Shown: positions 60,553 to 64,000 of the stretch, one piece after another | How positions within the stretch are numbered: position 1 is the stretch's first letter | How the letters are laid out: each line of letters starts with the position of its first letter | Assembly: GCF_001541925.1 (NCBI RefSeq) | Contig: NZ_LQMW01000019.1 | Coordinates: 62,001 to 126,000, forward strand | Length of the DNA: 64,000 nucleotides | Reading direction: 5' to 3' | Origin: Nitrosopumilus sp. Nsub | GTDB lineage: Archaea; Thermoproteota; Nitrososphaeria; Nitrososphaerales; Nitrosopumilaceae | Notes under the pieces: generated by a model | What the model was told of the DNA's origin: nothing | Databases searched by the model: none | Seen by the model: the letters and a program-made list of their open reading frames with translations, nothing else | Made by a program: the position numbers and the translations under genes

Positions 60553-61335
60553 CTAAATTTTTTCATGAAGATTTACTGTTATTTTTGTTAAAGAACGACT
60601 CAGAGTATCAGGAATTAGAATCAATAATCCAGATTCTCCACGTATATTTTCACAAACTCCACTAAAACTAGTATAACCTTTTCCAAAGCAACTATCACTT
60701 GTATAAAAATTGAATTTTTCAGATTTTAAATAATTATCAAATTGTTTTTTGGAATCAACAAAATATACATCAAACCAAGAATTTTGATCATCAATTGAAA
60801 TAGAATATTCATAAGAAGTTATTTTTTTATCAGAACAAATTGGAATAAATTGAATATAATAATTTGATTCAATTGAATTTTGAGATTTGATATTAGGCAA
60901 AATGGAAACATAAGTATCATTATTCAATTCAGAACCTTGAATTAATTCAATTTGATTCCTAACAGTATCAATTACATAACGATATGTCATAGGTTTCCAG
61001 CTTGAATTACAATCACTGAATTGATGTTTTAATTCAACATAACCACGATTGTCTTGAAATTGTAGATTGTTGGAATTATAATTATCAAAATTGGTGACAT
61101 CAGAAAAATCAGTAGAATAAACATGGTTATTTTGATTTGAATTAGACCAGACATTTGTAATTTCAAATAAAACATTCACAGGAAAACTATTCCATTCTTC
61201 TTGAAAATGTACATAAATTGAATATTTGTTAATGTCTTGATCATACGGAGATGTGTATAGTAAATGACCATAAAATCCATTCAAAATAAGTATGGTAAAT
61301 GCGATAATAGGTAAAATTAGAAATATTTTCTTCAT
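60553..61335 (-). CDS. Hypothetical secreted or membrane-anchored protein
   Basis: From ATG 61335 the product is 260 residues: KKIFLILPIIAFTILILNGFYGHLLYTSPYD, a membrane anchor or signal peptide, then an Asn/Ser/Tyr-rich beta-like domain (FPVNVLFEITNVWSNSNQNNHVYSTDFSDVTNF; CNSSWKPMTYRYVIDTVRNQIELIQG). Four cysteines in the second half may form disulfides (CSDKK; CFGKGYTSFSGVCENIRGESG). A longer start at 61410 is possible but adds non-conserved residues. No family recognised; convergent with corA. Confidence 0.68.
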   Translation of the reverse strand: MKKIFLILPIIAFTILILNGFYGHLLYTSPYDQDINKYSIYVHFQEEWNSFPVNVLFEITNVWSNSNQNNHVYSTDFSDVTNFDNYNSNNLQFQDNRGYVELKHQFSDCNSSWKPMTYRYVIDTVRNQIELIQGSELNNDTYVSILPNIKSQNSIESNYYIQFIPICSDKKITSYEYSISIDDQNSWFDVYFVDSKKQFDNYLKSEKFNFYTSDSCFGKGYTSFSGVCENIRGESGLLILIPDTLSRSLTKITVNLHEKI

Positions 61336-61495
61336 ATAGAATTTCTTAAAATTAGATAATTTTACGTTAATGGCATATATCAGAAATGAGAAAAGACTCA
61401 ATCGTATCATAAAAAATTAAAATTATGATAATTTGTTTTTAGGTTAAAAATATAGACATATCTTATAAAAGCCCGTAGATGATTTTAGTAAAAAC

Positions 61496-61723
61496 ATGGT
61501 TAAAGTTAAAATCCGAACAGGCAGAGGAACTGGAACAATAGAAGTGGATGTAGAGGATCTTAAATTCTCAGGTGAAGAATTTAAAAAAATTCAAGCTGAA
61601 AGAAAGAAAGCCGGAGGTAGTAGAACAGTTTCAACAGGTAGAGGTACTGGTAGAAGAAAACTTTCAGACACCCCTGAACCAAAATCTAGACCTACTGCAA
61701 AAAGAACAAAACACATCAGATAG
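61496..61723 (+). CDS. Small basic protein with TGRGTG repeats
   Basis: A 75-residue lysine/arginine-rich protein with the motif TGRGTG twice (residues near 8-13 and 47-52), an amphipathic helix (LKFSGEEFKKIQAERKKAGGS) and a disordered, highly basic tail (RKLSDTPEPKSRPTAKRTKHIR). The composition suggests nucleic-acid or chromatin binding, but no family is recognised. ATG 61496 lies about 25 bases after a cttataaaag box. Upstream of the convergent transaldolase operon. Confidence 0.7.
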   Translation: MVKVKIRTGRGTGTIEVDVEDLKFSGEEFKKIQAERKKAGGSRTVSTGRGTGRRKLSDTPEPKSRPTAKRTKHIR

Positions 61724-61798
61724 AAGCATGGGTTCTAGAAAAGGTACAACAAAAACTCCTTTTTGTATTTTATTTTTATTAATTTTTTCTGAAATTTC

Positions 61799-62464
61799 TT
61801 ATATTTTAGTATCTGGATTTTTTTGTTTTAATTTTTCCCAATCAGCAAGAAAATTATCTAAACCAATTTTTGTTAAAGGATGTTGAAGCATTTTATCTAA
61901 AACCCCAGGAGGTAATGTAACTACATCTGCACCAATCTTTGCGGCATCAATTACATGTAATGGATGACGAACACTTGCAACAAGAATTTGTGTGTCAAAA
62001 GTGTAATTTGAAAAGATTTCTTTAATTTCTTTAATCAAAGTCATTCCATCTTGACCAATATCATCTAATCTTCCAATAAATGGACTTACATATTTTGCAC
62101 CAGATTTTGCTGCAAGTAAAGCTTGATTTGCAGAAAATATCAAAGTAACATTAACAGGAATTCCCTGTGATGAAAATGATTTACATGCTTTTAGACCATC
62201 AGGAGTCATTGGAACTTTAACAACAACATTATCGCCGTATTCACGAAGACGTTTACCTTCTTCAAGCATTCCAGAATAATCAGTACTAACAACTTCTAAA
62301 CTAACGTCACCTTGAATAATTTTTGTAATTTCTTCCATTGCATCTTTAGGATTACCACCTTCTTTTGACATTAAAGAGGGATTAGTTGTAATCCCATCTA
62401 ACAAACCCATATCATTAAATTTTTTTATAGATTCCAAGTTAGCAGTATCAAGAAAAATTTTCAT
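61799..62464 (-). CDS. tal: Transaldolase (fructose-6-phosphate aldolase family)
   Basis: The 221-residue enzyme has KIFLDTANLESIKKFNDMGLLDGITTNPSLMSKEG at the N-terminus, the Schiff-base lysine in NVVVKVPMTPDG, GIPVNVTLIFSANQALLAAKSGAKYVSPFIGRLDDIGQDG and VASVRHPLHVIDAAKIGADVVTLPPGVLDKM, all typical of the short transaldolase/FSA group. It overlaps the transketolase gene by four bases (ATGA), giving a non-oxidative pentose phosphate unit. Confidence 0.94.
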   Translation of the reverse strand: MKIFLDTANLESIKKFNDMGLLDGITTNPSLMSKEGGNPKDAMEEITKIIQGDVSLEVVSTDYSGMLEEGKRLREYGDNVVVKVPMTPDGLKACKSFSSQGIPVNVTLIFSANQALLAAKSGAKYVSPFIGRLDDIGQDGMTLIKEIKEIFSNYTFDTQILVASVRHPLHVIDAAKIGADVVTLPPGVLDKMLQHPLTKIGLDNFLADWEKLKQKNPDTKI

Positions 62465-63435
62465 ATTTTTTTACTCCTTAGTTCTTTTGCTTGTTTTGCC
62501 ATATTAAAAGATGTAATTCCATGCTTTTCTAAAAGTAAAGGAATTTCAGCATCACGTGCAGATTCACCGAACATATCCTGGGCTCCAATTCTCTTAATTG
62601 GAACAGGATATGATTCAGAAACAGATTCTGCTACGGCTGAGCCCATTCCACCAAAGATATTATGCTCCTCAGTTGTGACAATACATCCAGTTTCCCTTGC
62701 AGCCTTTTCTAAAATTTCGTTATCGATAGGCTTGATTGAAAACATATCTAAAACTCTACAAGAAATTCCATCTTTTTGTAACATTTCTGCAGCCTCTAAT
62801 GCCATTCTGACAGTTATTCCACATGCAGCAATTGTACAATCAGAACCATCTCGAACAGTAATTCCTTTTCCAATTTTAAATTCTTGAGATTCTGAATGAA
62901 CAAGAGGTGTTTTTGATCTTGCCATTCTCATGTAAAATGGTCCATATTCAGATGCCATCAAGTTAGTTAATTTTGAAACAGCAATTGTATCAGCTGGAAT
63001 AAAAACACGAAAGTTTGGGATAACTCTCATTATTGCAATGTCTTCAATTTGTTGATGTGATCCTCCATCAGGTCCAACAGATAAACCTCCATGTGATGTA
63101 ACCAATTTTACATTTAGTCCTTTTTTTCCTGGAGGTGAAGGATATGCAATATTATTTCTAATTTGATCAACAGCTCTTCCAGGTAAAAAAATTGCATAAG
63201 TACTTGCAAAAGAAACTTTTCCGGACACGGCCAATCCTGCAGATACAGTAACTAAATTTGCTTCAGCAATGCCAACATTGAAAAATCTATCAGGAAATTG
63301 TTTTCCAAATCCAGAAGTTTTTAATGAATCAGTTGTATCAGCACCTAAAACAACGACATTAGGATTATCATGTCCAACTTGAATTAATGATTTTGAATAT
63401 TCTGAACGCATGTCAGTCATTATTGGGTCATTCAT
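62461..63435 (-). CDS. Transketolase, C-terminal subunit
   Basis: The 324-residue protein is the pyrimidine-binding and C-terminal part of a split transketolase: NVGIAEANLVTVSAGLAVSG (glutamate for thiamine diphosphate), STYAIFLPGRAVDQIRN, GLSVGPDGGSHQQIEDIAIMRVIPN (Gly-Pro-Asp loop), YMRMARSKTPLV and the domain with RVLDMFSIKPIDNEILEKAA. The N-terminal subunit should lie beyond the right edge of this window. Overlaps tal and rpe by four bases each. Confidence 0.93.
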   Translation of the reverse strand: MNDPIMTDMRSEYSKSLIQVGHDNPNVVVLGADTTDSLKTSGFGKQFPDRFFNVGIAEANLVTVSAGLAVSGKVSFASTYAIFLPGRAVDQIRNNIAYPSPPGKKGLNVKLVTSHGGLSVGPDGGSHQQIEDIAIMRVIPNFRVFIPADTIAVSKLTNLMASEYGPFYMRMARSKTPLVHSESQEFKIGKGITVRDGSDCTIAACGITVRMALEAAEMLQKDGISCRVLDMFSIKPIDNEILEKAARETGCIVTTEEHNIFGGMGSAVAESVSESYPVPIKRIGAQDMFGESARDAEIPLLLEKHGITSFNMAKQAKELRSKKI

Positions 63436-64000
63436 AGATATCCTGCCTCCTGAGCAATTTTTTTAATTTCTTCTTGTTTAGCACCAATAACATGCAATCC
63501 AATCCATTTATTCATTAAATCAGAACCACCTAATTGATTTGCTTTATCAAGTAACATTCGTCTTCTTGATTTTAAAACTGCATTTCTAAAATCTATGATT
63601 GCAGCCCTAACGTCTTGCTGCCCAATAATTGCACCACCTCCAACAAAAGCACGTGCACCATCTGCAAATACAGAGCCTATATTTTCAATATTTACACCAC
63701 CATCAGCCTCAATACAGCCTGAGAAATTATGTTCGTTGAGAATAGAATTCAATCTAGCCATTTTGGAATGAGTTTCTTCGATGTATTTTTGACCAGATTT
63801 TCCAGGAACAACAGACATTACAATTAGCTGATCCAATGTTGACAAAAATTTGTAAGACCATTCTGGTAATTCAGTATCAGGATTAATAGCAAAACCAACA
63901 CCAACATGATTTTGTTTTAAAATATCATGAATCTCTCCAAAACTAGATTCATCAGTTACTTCAGCATGAACTGTGACAATATCACTGCCTGCACCTATGT
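63432..64000 (-). CDS. rpe: Ribulose-phosphate 3-epimerase (5' end beyond window)
   Basis: The frame runs from the right edge without a stop: GSDIVTVHAEVTDESSFG, GVGFAINPDTELPEW, LDQLIVMSVVPGKSGQKYI and IEADGGVNIENIGSVFADGARAFVGGGAIIG, the epimerase barrel with the His and Asp ligands. So the true start is outside. It ends with about 45 residues (DFRNAVLKSRRRMLLDKANQLGGSDLMNKWIGLHVIGAKQEEIKKIAQEAGYL) beyond the usual barrel end, an unusual tail. Overlaps the transketolase by four bases. Confidence 0.88.
   Translation of the reverse strand, partial: IGAGSDIVTVHAEVTDESSFGEIHDILKQNHVGVGFAINPDTELPEWSYKFLSTLDQLIVMSVVPGKSGQKYIEETHSKMARLNSILNEHNFSGCIEADGGVNIENIGSVFADGARAFVGGGAIIGQQDVRAAIIDFRNAVLKSRRRMLLDKANQLGGSDLMNKWIGLHVIGAKQEEIKKIAQEAGYL

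Noticed and set aside
61724-61798. Extra small gene following the TGRGTG protein
   Set aside because: A frame beginning GSRKGTTKT runs into the transaldolase gene on the other strand; it has no promoter and looks like 3' leader and T-rich terminator sequence.

Overview
This AT-rich window is chromosomal DNA of an ammonia-oxidising archaeon of the Nitrosopumilus type (Thaumarchaeota/Nitrososphaeria). The signs are: a largest RNA polymerase subunit encoded as one unsplit gene (A'+A''), archaeal-type ribosomal proteins and polymerase subunits H and N, several proteins with a C-terminal PEFG sorting motif, a multicopper oxidase, a cupredoxin and a Rieske protein, a kinase-based isoprenoid pathway, and many TTG or GTG starts about 26 nt after a TATA box (leaderless style). 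I see no prophage, insertion sequence or CRISPR array. It reads as a dense core region with a few accessory patches.

Layout. 1-4.2 kb: Spt5-L11-L1-L10 stalk cluster, interrupted by an inward-facing Lrp regulator, with L12 inverted. 4.2-10.4 kb: alanyl- and leucyl-tRNA synthetases. 10.4-11.4 kb: a gene-poor patch with a probable 40-residue zinc ribbon, a membrane-anchored gene broken by an in-frame TGA, and a GC-richer start-less frame or RNA. 11.4-14.1 kb: geranylgeranyl-reductase-like enzyme, small enzymes, and tRNA-Gln with a likely intron. 14.2-25 kb: minus-strand operon rpoH-rpoB-rpoA-LSm-secreted protein-L30e-NusA-S12-S7. 25.1-30.1 kb: nickel-pincer nucleotide (Lar) genes, with mdh-larB facing larC-larE-cysteine desulfurase. 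30.1-36.4 kb: surface proteins (three PEFG proteins, one CFI-box protein) around a radical SAM enzyme. 36.6-41.4 kb: metal handling (CDF exporter, ZIP transporter, multicopper oxidase, with a DtxR-box-like site) and a hidden 50-residue Cys-rich protein. 41.5-48.6 kb: S13, S4, GlmS, cupredoxin, CobT, metallo-hydrolase, NnrE, translin, tRNA-Leu. 48.6-55.8 kb: RpoN-enolase-S2-mevalonate kinase-isopentenyl phosphate kinase-Idi-prenyl synthase-GluRS, which makes membrane-lipid precursors. 55.8-64 kb: small enzymes, tRNA-His, CorA, and a transaldolase-transketolase-ribulose phosphate epimerase operon that runs off the right edge.

The best leads are: the Lar cofactor cluster with a three-cysteine LarE beside a cysteine desulfurase but no LarA in view; a type I isopentenyl diphosphate isomerase whose catalytic cysteine is alanine; two genes cut by one in-frame stop each; two short Cys-rich proteins; and a metal-type operator at the oxidase/ZIP promoter. 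Functions come from motif recognition only; no database search was run.
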